Below are positions 12,171 to 24,260 of a stretch of DNA of 64,000 nt, piece after piece. The first letter of the stretch is position 1. Each line of letters opens with the position of its first letter. Position numbers and translations under genes: made by a program. The notes beneath the pieces were generated by a model that had not been told where the DNA came from, did not search any database, and worked only from the letters and a program-made list of their open reading frames with translations. Source of the DNA: Edolisoma coerulescens (lineage: Eukaryota; Chordata; Aves; Passeriformes; Campephagidae). The stretch is from assembly GCA_013397115.1 (NCBI GenBank), contig VWZW01001657.1, forward strand, positions 1,639,413 through 1,703,412, written 5' to 3'.

Positions 12171-15100
12171 GAACTTTATTAAGGGATAATTAGTTTTCAA
12201 TTTGGAAATCTTAGCATGTATTTCTGCCTCTCAGTAGCTAGATGAAAGGACAGTAACAGCACAGCAATTCTAGGAGAAAAGTAAGTAATATCTCACCCCC
12301 ACTGAACCCAGTGCCTGCACAGACCCTGTCCTGCTCTCTCATGCACAAGTGAGCAGTTCAGGGATGCTCACAAACCACCAGTTCTGCCCTCAGCAGGTTT
12401 CTGCATCTGCTGTACGTTTATAAAACAAGAATCTTGGTCCTGCTTTGGATTACTACTTTCTCCCAGCACGTTCAGCTGTGGCTGTAATACTTAGTGGCTG
12501 GAACATGTGAAAGCACAGGAGGGTAACTAGAGGGGAGGGCAAAAATGAAAAGCATGTCTGATATCCTGAGACATCCTTTGCCAAGGGACAGCTGGCACAC
12601 AGTGGCCCTTGGAGGTCTCTATAGGCTATTTCTTGCTGAAGTCTAGCACCAGGAGGATTTTCATTGCAAATTTTTCCAGGAATATTATTCAGAGGTAGTA
12701 GATACTTCACTGAATTTCATATTAGTAAGCTATGATGTTAAATAAAGCACTGAAAATCTTAATCAAAGTTATGAGCATCAACAAGAAGCAAAGTAGCTAA
12801 TAGATTAGCTGCTGAACAAAAGTTTTCTATGATTAATTATATTATAGTGCACTAATTTAGTTTCCTCGATCTGTAACTTCAAATATCTATACTAATTAGT
12901 AGCCAACCTACAATATAATAAATGAGATAATGAAATAAAGATGTTTTAAATATCCATTTCTATTGCATGAACAATTTGAAGCATGTTAACAGACAAGATG
13001 AATTCTGATTATTTTTTCATAAGGATATATTAGCATATCATTATGTACATGAATGCCACATAATCACTTTATCACAAGAATAATGTTCAATTACTAAATC
13101 CACAGGAATCTGGAAATAAAACAAAATACTGCACATTAGATGAAGGCTGGCATGGGTTAAGTTTACAGAGACATCACACCTTTCTCCATCGCATTTTCAC
13201 CTGCTCATGTGATGCACAGTTCTGCTTTGATGGAAAATTCCTTTGGGTCTTCTTGGTGTAAAGCTGTTGGTGCTTGCAGCAAAATTTGCAGAGCAAGTGG
13301 TGAACAGAGAGTGTTTTCACTCGGTTGTTAAACCAGAGAAATATCCACAGCATTTTTCACAGTTCATGAAAGGGACCATCAATTTCTGTTAGCTTTGTTC
13401 AATTTGGGAACAAGTTATACAAGCTTATTTTCTTCTATGAATTTGGTTGGGGGAAAAAAAGACTTTTTTTCTGAATTTGTTTTAGAAAACTGAGCTCTTA
13501 GGTCCAAATTTGGACTGAAGGAATTTGCAATATTCCCCATGGAAGCTGAAGAAACTCTTAAGGAGCCTTAGACTGAGGCAGTATTATTTATTTTCCTGAA
13601 AGCAGTGATGACAGTCAAAGCACGAGCAGTGTGGCTTGTTTTATATATCAACCTTGCATGTTTTCCTGTCAGCTTTGCAGTTTGTCATCCACAGCTTGGC
13701 CTCCAAATAGCATGAACTTTGAGGACAGCAAGCTGAAATGAAAGACTCACTGCCTCCTATAGAGAAGAAGCAAGGCCACCAAGGAATAGCAGAATATCTG
13801 TTTATTCCACTTTATGTAGCCTAAATTGTGGAAAAATATTTCATTACTAGTAGAAACATAATACAATTCTGTTAATGGTAGTATAATTTGTTGTTACTAT
13901 TTGGAGTGAATCTGTGAGTAATCTAGCTCGTATAACAGATGAAATCATAAAAGAAAATATCAAATGCAAAATCTGATATACAAAAGCAAAGAATGAGCTG
14001 GAACAGCTGCAGTAGCTTTTTATAAATACTTGTCAGAGTTGTTCAGCTCGAGCAGTGTTTGCCAGCTGGAGTGCAGTTGTTTGGAGAGGGAGGTGAGATA
14101 TCCCTCCTCTCTACGTGCAGAAACAATGCAGCTAAGTGAACATAAATGCGCAAAATGCCCTGGTATTCCACTGCAGTGTTTCACTGCTGGAGTAATTGCT
14201 GGAGTGATTCTCGGAGACAGAAAAACATTCCACCACTTCAGGCAGTGCTGCCAGAGCAGCACCCAGCCAGGCTGGAGCACACGGGTAAAGTTCAGGCTTC
14301 TATCACTGCAATCCTTCTATAAACTTCTATCAGTTGTTGGGGTTGTTTTCCCTACTACAGAAGCACTGACCTGCTACTGTCTGGGTACAACCTGCAGAAT
14401 TTTCTCCTCGTTCTGCCAGGGATTGAGTGGCTGGGAATTGTACCTGCCCTGAGCAGCTGCATTTGTGACAAGACACATCCCATTACATCCCATTTACAAC
14501 CTACCCTGTCAGGTTATCATGGAGAACATTAGTTTGCAAGGTGATAAAGACTCGTATCATGTGAATTGGAAAAGGAGATACAAACATCCACCAATATTTA
14601 AAATTAGTGCAAGAGGGCTTTTTCATTAATTAAAACTGGCATACACTGAGTTTATTAGAGTGAAGTTCTGCAGCATGTCAGCATTATGTTAGAATCGTTT
14701 AAAATATGCTGAAAACACAGCATGAGACTAAGTTCACACAGACTTGCAGTTATACTGGTCAAACAGCACTAATCAAACTGTTTTATTTGAGGTTTGATCT
14801 AAAGCCCATGAGAGTCTGGCTATTGCATTCAGTGGGCATGGAGTTCAACCCTTGATGAAACAGCACTTGATCCTTGTATAATTCAATTACTTACGTTACT
14901 TGCTGAATATATTATTTCTTAGTTAATTCTTTACAAGTAACTACCAATAGGTAGAACATTTAAAAACCTCAGACCACTTATTCTGGTTGTTTTCCTTTTC
15001 AACTCTTTCAAATCCTGTTTATTACTGCCTCCCTGCTTCCCTAGTATCAGGGAAAAAAAGTGGTTTGCCAGTAACAAGAAATATTTATGATATCACGGAA

Positions 15101-15329
15101 AGACTTCCGCATGCTCTTAGCTACAATGCATCACATCTCTTTTGTTCATTTTAGAAATGCTATTTTAGCCACTGGTGTTTTATTACATTAACTGCTGCAG
15201 TGTGGCCATATTTTACTGAGAGTTGCAGGTACCCAACACAGCCGTGGATGTCAACATAAAGGTGGCATCTGCTCTTTTCACTACATTTGCCGATGTCTGG
15301 TCAGTTTGATCAGTGTTATACACAGTCAC
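12171..15329. other. unique DNA without recognised features
   Basis: Open frames at 14020-14452 exist on both strands over moderately GC-rich sequence and are judged spurious. The rest is AT-rich with no repeat family seen. Confidence 0.5.
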
Positions 15330-15815
15330 CCAGAATCAGAGACTGGCTGAGGTTGGCAGGAACGACTGGGGATCATCTCGTCCCTGCTCAAGCAAGGCCA
15401 CCTCAGAGCTATTGCCCAGGACCACACCCAGACAACTTCTGAGTATCTCCAGGAGTGCCCACCCCACAGCCCCTGCAGGGACCTGCCCCAGTGCTCTGTC
15501 ACCCTCACAGGAACGCACAGAGCCTCCTGTGTTTCACTTCAAGCCCATTGCCTCTGATCCTGTCACTGGAAGCCACTGAAAAAAGCCTGGCTCCATCTTC
15601 ATCACACCCTCCCTTCTGGAATTCACACATATTTCTGAGATCCCCAAGCATTCCCTTCTACATGGTGGGCAGGCTGAACAGTCCCAGCCCTTCTGTGGAG
15701 ATGATTCAGGCCCTTCATCACCTTCATGGCCCTTTGCTGGACTCTCTCCAGTACCTCCAGATATCTTTTGTACTGGGGAGCCCAGAACTGGACACCGTGC
15801 TCCAGATACTACAAG
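15330..15815 (-). mobile_element. CR1 LINE fragment, about 490 bp
   Basis: The plus strand starts with CAGAATCAGAGACTGGCTGA and GGTTGGCAGG, the reverse complement of a CR1 3' terminus. It continues through blocks typical of antisense CR1: GATCATCTCGTCCCTGCTCA, TTCAAGCCCATTGCCTCTG, ATCCTGTCACTGG, a TGGCCCTTTGCTGGACTCTC block, then TTGTACTGGGGAGCCCAGAA and CTGGACACCGTGCTCCAG. It is the longest and clearest CR1 copy in the window, 5'-truncated and without an intact ORF. A 121-codon frame on the plus strand (15455-15820) is an antisense artefact of this repeat. Confidence 0.95.
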
Positions 15816-17799
15816 GATAACATTTATTCACAATAATACATTAACTAAAGCATAATGTAAATGAATTATGAGAACTTATAGCTAAAAAAAAAAATTTGGG
15901 AAAATTGGAGTCAGAAGTATGCACATACAGACACGAAATGAGTGAGATTTCAGGTGCATAACTGAGTAGATAAATACAGAGAACTTTTTGCATGCTAAAT
16001 AATAGAATAGTAAGCATGTCTGTGGTGGAGAGGATGAAACATGGCAAACCATCTATTAATAAGTATCTATTTTCCTTGACAAATGCCTAATTATTCAGCA
16101 GAGTAATTTAATGTTCTGTATTAAGCTAAGAGGCACACAAATTAAAATACCCACATCAATGGGCTCAACTCAGTATTCCCTGCTCAAAACCCAACACCAA
16201 AACATTCACAAACCTCAGGAGAGAATTTTCCTGAGATCAGCTGATAATGTTTTGTACCCTGCAAATTAGCCCTTAAATCTCTACAGCTGATTTTTCTACC
16301 AAACCACAAAACTGTTTTTCTATCCTTCTGCTAAGAATCCTCTCTGCCCATGTACTTTACCTCTTACATATGCCAAGATATAACTCAATTAAAGCTAAAG
16401 AAAGAAAATGTCACAGTTTAGGGCAAAGCAAAAAAAAAAAAAATTTTTTTTCAATTAAGTCTTTAATAAAGACACTCAAATAAAGCCAATGAGAAGTGGA
16501 TATATTTCAGGTAAAATAGGAGGCTCGAATTGGAAGCCCATGGAAACACTTGAAAAGCAGCTGGTCACAGCCATAAAACAACCAGTAAAAAACACTCCCA
16601 GGCAAAGCAGCAAGCCTGTAAGGGAGACAGTGGATCTACTGAATAAACAGGAATTGAAAAGAACCACTATGTAGAAAAGTGGCATTGCAGAATAGTTAAA
16701 TGACAAGTCTGTAAAGCTTGACCCAAAAAATATTTGAAAAAAATAAATACCTCAAAAGCTAATGGTCCATAATGCTTGATGCCAACAGGATGAAATCAAA
16801 GGAAAGGGATGAAACAAGTGTCGATAACAAATTATCGTATGATAATAATTTTAGGAAAATAAAGACCAGGAGGATTTAGCCACACTAGAAGATCACGTAC
16901 TGATTAATGGTAAATTGGTAACTGCAGTAGCTTGGAAGTTAACAGCACTGAATAATAATGAACTTAAAAAGTAAGTAGCCTAACTTCTCACAAGGTATGC
17001 TATTTATTTTTAAATATCAAGGGGAAACGGAGAGGGTAAAAATTTAGCTGTCTTAAGAAGTTAGACAAGCAAAGTCTGCATCAATATCAGATAACTGACA
17101 AACAGAGCACTTGAAGGACGTATATTCATCAAACACCGAAACAATGCTATGAGAGGGTCAAACATCTTTAATCTCCAATTTACAGTTTGAAATGAAGAAG
17201 CATTCACTTGGAACATGCTGAGATCCCATTCCACATACTCTAACACATTAGATGCCAGTGGAATTAGTTATGAATTTCACTTAGAAAAATATAATGCATG
17301 TTTAAAATTGCACAGTATCTACATTTACATCCTAATCCTTTTTTTATTTTTTTTTTAACCTAAGATCAACTTCTGCACGAGGACTCTAGAAAATGCATCT
17401 TAATGACTATGTGATTTTGACCACACTTGAGATTATTTGGCAATCCCATCCCTATAATGGGACAAGGAGCAGAGAGGGTTATTAGGAGCCACACTTTTAT
17501 CCTAAGCTTTTTGTGGTTTTAGCCTGTATTTTGTGTGTGTCTGTAACAATGTTTTCAGGTGTTTATCAAAACAATGCAGCAACAACACCTTTCAGCACTT
17601 CCTTTCATTGTGGAATCTGATAATATTCCACGTGCTTTGAGCCTCCCATCTGTAGCAGTGTGTGCAATTAATTGTGCTTTCTGCCTAAAGGCTAGATTCA
17701 GGGAAGTACTTCCACCTGGTCTGTAAGGATTTCTCTAGACAGGAGGGTTGAGGTTACACTTGGGCCAGGTTTGGGCCTGAAGGTGTTTAACTTGATCCT
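15816..17799. other. unique AT-rich DNA
   Basis: Contains an A-run joined to a T-run at 16430-16451, able to form a simple A/T fold-back, and a small CGATAA/TTATCG inverted repeat at 16822-16837. No gene or repeat family recognised. Confidence 0.5.
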
Positions 17800-17960
17800 C
17801 AGTGTGCCTTTGGCCTAGGCCGGCACCTGCCAGCCAGGCCCGGCACGCAGGGGAGGTGACAGCCCTGGGCAAAGCCGGCTCCCAGCCTGCCTGGTTTGGC
17901 TCTAAGGAAGTCTCTGCACGTGCCTGACAACGGTGCCGTGCCAGGCTCACCCCAGTCACT
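17800..17960. other. GC-rich patch with CpGs
   Basis: A local GC-rich stretch with CpGs in CCGGCACC, CCCGGCACGC, GCCGGC, CACGTGCC, AACGG and GCCGTGCC. It includes an E-box CACGTG at about 17918. A 123-codon minus-strand frame (17735-18106) overlaps but shows no domain. It may be a small regulatory CpG cluster or a neutral GC patch. Confidence 0.3.
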
Positions 17961-20739
17961 TTACAGTACAGATCCCTATCCTCACGTACTGCATTTTTAC
18001 CCAGAAACCATTTAACACAAAGCACAGACCCCGTGCAGAAACATGAAAACTGACAGGAAGGACTTCCTGTGCTACGGACCATGCTACTTCTGGTGCCCTT
18101 TCTCACCTGTGGAATAAGGCTTGAATTCCCTTCTGCATCATAGCAGAACTTCAGCTGGAGTGTGAGAGTAACGTGAGTGGAAAGACCGTGAACTCAGGCT
18201 CTCCATTTCCTGGGAGAAAGCTCTGGTTTTAGCAGATGAAGCAATGGCATGGTTGTAGTCAGGATAAATGAGGGGAAAAGCAAAACTTGCAGGAAAGTTA
18301 TTATCTTTCTAAGGCTAACTGAGGCAGTGACACCAAAACCCCACTGTTTTCAGGTCTGGAGGTTTGTTGGTAGGCAGGATGAGCATTAGTACTGATACCG
18401 TTGCCTTCCAGTGGGCTAGAAATTGATATGGAGGGCTGTCAGAGTATCCCTCAAAGGCAGGGCTAGGAAGTCAGACAGATCAGCCCCAAATCCTAATTCC
18501 ATTCCCCCTTCCAAATCATTATACATCATCATCTTTAATCACCTCCAGGCAAGTGATGAGCATGCATTAAGCCCACTCATGCACACTGTGTTAAATATGA
18601 TTACACATTACACTGCAAGGTTACATGAGATATATGGATTGATGTATGGCAGAGCTCCACATCAAGGCTCAAACATTCTTTTGACAGTAGTAAGGATTTT
18701 TTTTTTTTTTTNTGTTTGAGGTAAGGGTAATTTAAATATAATTGCTTAACACCAGGGCATGCTATCCTAACAAGCCTGGGGAAATACAGCACTGTCCAAG
18801 GGATTCCCTCCAGTCCATCATAAGGGTAACAAGATACACTTTGACTTGGCTAAATCTGTCTGTCTGGGAGCTGGGAAGATGAGTCTGCAGAGAGGGAGGG
18901 TATTGCCTGCCCAGCCTTGCCCAGGAAGGCTCCATGTGTGGAGAACAGCCCTGAGCTCCCAGGCAGCTCAGCACCCTGTCACTGCTGCCTTTGGGGCAGT
19001 TTGCTCTCGTCACTCAGATCCCAGCGGGTACCCAGGGGTGCAGAACCCACCCCTGAGAAAGGAGGAGAGAGGCAGAAACAACTGACACAACCTGCAAAGT
19101 TTTGCACAACCTGAGCATGGGTTTTCAGGAAAGCTTTTTTTGATTTATATTGTTATACTTCTTGTAAGTTCATTACTGAATTTAACGGTTAGATTCTATT
19201 TTTTGATATGAACAATAACTCATTTCTTAGCCAGTCTCTCTTGCAGCCAATAACTATTGTCTCTTTTGTAAACTGCAGCCCCTCTTGTTGCCAGTAATAT
19301 GTGATTTGGGGGAACGATTTAAATGACAAAATGCTAACTTGCAACAACAAAAGAAATGACACAATATAAACTAAGCTTTAATAACTAAAAAGATCTTTAA
19401 TTAAAATTGCTTTCCATTCAGGGGCTGGAGTTTTCTTTAACCAGCTGCCCTATGAAAGTTATTACCTAAAGTTTTCATTTTCCCAGGACACAGCTGCAGA
19501 AAAGATTTTATTCTGGTGAATGAAGGGCTGAACAACAGCAAGGACAAAGCTCACTTAAACTAACAATGGAGCCATGGCAAAAGTCATAACCTTCTGCTGT
19601 CTTAGGGGAAGCACACTTTCTGAATATAATCTCTCTGATTATGCCTAGTATGCAAAATGCAGTTTTATAGCTGCAGCTCAAATAGATTTCAGTATTGCCA
19701 CTGAATACTAATCACTGATGCAAAAAACGTACAGCTCCCTCAAGGCATTTCAAAAATCTTGATTATTTAATCAGTGCTCTTGATTTATAAGGCGAGCTGG
19801 TTGATGACTACCAAAATGTGACACATTGGACACTAGCCAGATGGAATGCCAGTTTTCATTTGAGGTTAAAGAGGTAAAACTCTACAAGAGAGGTTTTCCA
19901 GTACCCTGGACCAGAGCTAGAGTTATATCAGATGATAAATAAAACCTGGCAGTTTGGCTTGCACATAATATTAAAACAGAAACTTCACTGAATTGTCAGT
20001 TGTAAAATGAAGTAATCAAGTTTCTTTCTGATTATTCTCCATTTCCACTATGGACTTTTTATTTATTTCAAGTGCTCCATCTTAATGTCCTCTTACCTTT
20101 TTAAAGAGCACCACTTTACCTTTTTACAAATATATAAGCGGTGAGTGCTGCCATTTCATAAGCACTAATTTCCCAACCAGCTGGATGCAAAATTTGAACG
20201 GTTCAGTTTCTTTTCCCTATAACCACATATATAAATATATGAATTTGAAAATATTTTTGTATCTACATCTCTACAGGGAAACATAGGCTTAGGTATTTAT
20301 ATAACAATAATTTAAACTCCTGCCTTAAAATGCAATAGAATTGCCAAAAATTTTTAAGAAACTGATGCATAAGTTACATTAATTTCTGAACAGGTTTACT
20401 TCTGAGTTGCTTGGGCTTTGACAGTCTCATGCCCATCTTTAATTGTCATCAATGATTTTATGGTAAAGAAGGATTCCATATGAAATTTCCAGTGTTTTTT
20501 CTATAAAGATTTCAAGGAGCAGAATGACTTCAGATTGAGTCAAAAAAGAATTAAATTCTTCTTTAGAACCTCATTCCAGGCCTGGCCCCTAGAAGTGAGC
20601 ATGACTTTGGGCACATGGTTACATGGAAAAAGAGGCCAAATGTTTCAAATTCATCTTGAAGGTGTGGCCCTTGCTGGAAGCAGTGACCAACACTTATATT
20701 CAAAGCAAAGTCACAACTACAGAGAATTATTTTACCCAA
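17961..20739. other. unique DNA with poly-T and a single undetermined base
   Basis: A T-run at about 18697-18711 ends in an undetermined base at 18712. A moderately GC-rich stretch at 18850-19060 has short overlapping frames in several phases. The AT-rich part near 19700-19800 has homeodomain-like sites (TTGATTATTTAATCAG). No gene or repeat family recognised. Confidence 0.45.
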
Positions 20740-20773
20740 ATCCGTGTTGGTGCTGCAGGTGGGCGGCAGCAGT

Positions 20774-20815
20774 GGAGCACCCAGAGGTGGCAGCGGAGCA
20801 CCCAGAGGTGGCAGC
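20774..20815. repeat. 21-bp direct tandem repeat, two copies
   Basis: Two identical adjacent 21-bp units (GGAGCACCCAGAGGTGGCAGC begins each unit, given here by its first 19 bases GGAGCACCCAGAGGTGGCA) lie in a GC-rich stretch of about 20740-20930. The following bases repeat CCAGCCTGTGC and TGCTCTGCCCC-like words. Unit length is a multiple of three, so it leaves the overlapping frames open on both strands (20563-21111 minus, 20535-21035 plus). This is a plausible reason for those long frames. Confidence 0.85.
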
Positions 20816-21382
20816 GGTCCCCAGCCTGTGCCAGCACAGCTGTGTGTCAGGGAGCCAGCCTGTGCTCTGCCCCAGCCCTTGCTCTGCACCAGCCTGTGCT
20901 CTTGTCCTGGTATTTCTATCTGAGCTATCAGTGATAAAGCCAATAATGAACACAGATAACCGCAGCCATGGCGCGTGGTCAGCCTACCATGGTCCAACTC
21001 AGCAGCTCTGGACACGCACCAACATACATGGATAACCCCAGGGAAGGCTGGCTTGGAGGTTAAAAGCATCCTCACATCCCAGTGCAATCCTCTCAAGCCT
21101 TCTAAATCCAAATGATGAAAATTATAATCAAAACATGGGAATTTGGTGGAAAGTTTAACTATAAATAAGCATTAGAAGTATGAAAAGCCATCATACCGAC
21201 ACACTGAAAAGCTACTGATACTCATAAAACATTGTTTCCAGTCCTCATTTTAAAAAGTCAGCTAGAAAATCCATCAGTCTGGATTCCAAAGGTGCAACAA
21301 AAGGAATCACAGGAGTGTGTACAGCTCCTGTCCCCACCGTATCCCCCAGTGCAGACAGACGTGCGTGGCAGCTCTGCCCACG

Positions 21383-21904
21383 TCAGCAGCCCCCTGTGCC
21401 AAACTGCTCCCCCAGCCCTAACAGTGACACTGTCACCTCCACACAGGCCTCGCATCCAGGTTTTGGCAAAACTGCAGATTTGTATCCTGTTATGAAGCCA
21501 AAACATTTTAATAACTGCAAGAGTTCACTTATAAAATCTGTGTAGTTTGGGTTTGTGTCCTTTATAATTCTTTCTCTGCACATGTAGGTTTTTATCATCT
21601 GAAGCTGTTTGAAAGAATATCTCACTTGACTGGACTTGTGGGTAAGACAGTCATGGGGTAGTTCAAATAGCTGCATTATTCCATTTTCTGTCAGGAATCC
21701 AAAAAATCTGCTTGAAACACAGATGGCTATTTCCCTGTCATAATCCACCTCCTCCGCTGATCTCCTCACCATTTCAACCACATTCTCTGTGTCAGTATCC
21801 CTGAGTGGGGAAGCTTTTGCACCTTCTTTTTTCAGGGAAGAGCTACAAGCTGCTAAGTGAGGGTGTTTTGATGGTGGATGAGACAGTCCTGCTGCAGGCA
21901 GCAC
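21383..21904 (-). other. uncharacterised 173-codon open frame, coding status unknown
   Basis: This is the longest open frame not explained by a tandem repeat or strongly GC-rich sequence. The translation has mixed, non-repetitive composition, with a charged stretch around residues 43-60 (ENVVEMVRRSAEEVDYDREI) followed by a hydrophobic/aromatic stretch (RFFGFLTENGIMQLF). I recognise no family. There is no sign of a promoter, and I could not establish splice boundaries. In 64 kb read in six frames one such frame is expected by chance, so it is listed only as a candidate. Confidence 0.12.
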
Positions 21905-23463
21905 TGCTGAGTGACTGCCTCAGGCTCAGGGTACTGCAGGCACAATGTCACAAATATATCACAGGTACTCCCAGGCCCTGTGCCATGAGTACAGCATGAC
22001 AAAAATAGCTTGCAGGGATTATGTCCCCACATTCCAGTCTTGCATGGCAGCAGCCACACAGCAGGAAAAACACTGGAGCCAGAACTCGCCCATGCAGGTT
22101 AGTGGCTGTGCTGCAGGGGAGACTGCTGGGCAAATCATAACCCCGAAAGAGATGGGAATTTCTGTTTACACAAAGCAAATGATACTATTGCTCTTCCAGT
22201 CTTGTCCTTCCCCCATGTTCCACATAGCCTTGCTACATGCAACCGTATCAAGGGATCAAAAAGCCATTTCGTAAAAGGCTCCATAGGTTTTGAACCTAGA
22301 AAAGGGGATCAAGAATATTCTGCTACTGCCATGCCTTTCTGTTTCTGCTGGGGCAAAATTTCAATTCTCCTTTGCTGGACCTAACTAATCAAAGTTAAAG
22401 CCAGTTCTGGATGCATCTGGACCATGAATGGAAAGTCCCTCTGCTACACCTCTGGTATAAAGGCACCAGGACATCAACTGCCACCAACTTCTCCACATCC
22501 TGGTACAGTCACACATTGTGTAATCAGGTATTTACTCTTAACCCTTCTACTTCCCTCATCATTCCTATATGTAACTCTTCACCTTCTCAAACTACATTTT
22601 TTGTTGTTTTTTTTTTTTTAATAAAAAAACCCTAGAATAGACTTGGCAAAGCATCTCAATAACTATCTAGTAGATGGGGTTTGTGGCTAACAGAACAGCA
22701 CAGAAAACTATCTGAATAATTCCATGCACCTGATGCCAGCAGAAGGCTATAGACCATTAGGTCAGGACAGAGAGACGATGTATTTCAAGAAATTTTGGGC
22801 TACTATTTTTGATGTGTGGGTGAGTTTACAGGTAAACTGAAAACATCATTATTCTTAACTGTTGTTAAACCAACAATGCAAAAATCTGTGTTTAAAGAAC
22901 TTTTCTGTTTCTTTGCTGCAACCTACACTGCTGCACCCAAAACAAGAACTTGGGGTTTTTTTTCCAGCTGACGATGCAACTGTGGGAGGAAAGATCACAC
23001 AGACTTTCTGTTCTTCAGAGAAGTTGGGTTTAAATACATGCTCAGCATTCCTGACTCTGAACAAAGAACTTGTTACAGAAGTAAAAAGCAATATCCTCAT
23101 ATTGCCTCACAAAATTCTGCTTCACAAAAATTACCAACAGTAACATCAATACAGATAAAAGTTGTACCTGAAAACATTATGCACACATAGCATTTTTAGT
23201 GCAAACACTCATAAATTCCTATTTTCAACAGTTATGTTGATTCCAATCTGTGTCCCACATGTAGGGGTATCCTATTTGATTCCTTTCCGTAATTTATAAA
23301 TGCACCATATATCATTAAAATAGAAAGTATCAATAAATTGGCTTTATTAGTGGCTTTACTACCATTTTTTTAGGATAACAAAAGGGCAATAGCATTTCAA
23401 TCACTGGGAAATTCGAATGTTTCTGCAAATATACTGCAATATATGTATTAAAAGGAGGGAGAG
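21905..23463. other. unique DNA, nothing recognised
   Basis: Short frames on both strands without domains, and a T-run at 22604-22620. No repeat family seen. Confidence 0.5.
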
Positions 23464-23491
23464 ATAATCTGTCTCCTTCCAGACAGATTAT
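23464..23491. repeat. perfect 11-bp inverted repeat, 6-nt loop
   Basis: ATAATCTGTCT at 23464-23474 is the exact reverse complement of AGACAGATTAT at 23481-23491, with CCTTCC between. The arms contain GATA-like (AGATTA/TAATCT) and SMAD-like (GTCT/AGAC) words arranged symmetrically. It could be a dimeric factor site, an RNA hairpin or chance. Confidence 0.9.
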
Positions 23492-23639
23492 TCTGATTTT
23501 CAAGGACAGAGAACTGAGACTTTATTCCTTCCGTTTACACACACACCTTTGTCAGAACTAATAACCCACTTCAAAGGCAAGAAGTTTCATAGTACTTAAT
23601 TATGTGGTCTCTAACATGTCGTGATGATTGAATTCATAT

Positions 23640-24260
23640 GAACTTATATATTTGGGCATCAAAAGCGCTTTATTTTTTCTTAATTAGAAACATAGATTCA
23701 ATGCAACCTGCCAAGAAAATAAATGAAATCCATATACATCACCTCTGAGCAATAGCCCTGATTGAACGGGGCTGTTTAAATCTCTGTGGTTGGCAGTGTT
23801 CATCAGTGAATTTGTTTACAAAGTGGAAAGAATGAGATGCTGTCATAGAATGAAAAATCAAAGCTAGATTTCTTGGGAAGGAGACATCCGTCTTTTTCTA
23901 TTTGTAAATGCTGACGAGCAGGGTTTAAGGAGGGCTAATGTCATCCATTCATCTTAATTAAAGAGTTAATTGCTCGTGTATCCTGATTTGGTTAGCTGAT
24001 CTTAGTAACATGAAAAGCGTTTGCTTCCATGTACTTTATTGACCGCTGTAATGACATCATCAGTACGACCCAGGATTTATTCCTGCCTCAGCCTAAACTC
24101 ATAACTTTAATAGCCTCCTACATGATAAAACTTTCAAGAGGGAAGGAGTTCTTTAGCATGGTACAGAATACCGAGAGGTCCGTTCAGACCCTGTTAAAAT
24201 GTCTCAGTTCAGCTGTCATTGAAGTATTACTTCAAAGTCTAGAGTCATGAAGATAAGTAA
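23640..24260. promoter_or_regulatory. candidate conserved non-coding element
   Basis: AT-rich but not simple, with isolated CpGs retained in otherwise CpG-poor surroundings (AAAAGCGC, GACGAGC, GACCGC, GTACGACC, CCGAGAGG). Homeodomain sites are frequent: TTAATTAG near 23680, TTAATTAA at 23954-23961 and TTAATTG at 23966-23972. A 73-codon plus-strand frame (24029-24250) lies inside but has no recognisable domain. The texture fits a developmental enhancer, but conservation cannot be tested here. Confidence 0.35.

Noticed and set aside
15455..15820. 121-codon plus-strand frame
   Set aside because: It lies inside a minus-oriented CR1 fragment and is an antisense artefact.
20535..21111. Overlapping frames of 166 codons (plus) and 182 codons (minus)
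   Set aside because: Both strands are open over the same GC-rich segment, which includes a 21-bp (multiple of three) tandem repeat. Neither translation shows a recognisable domain.
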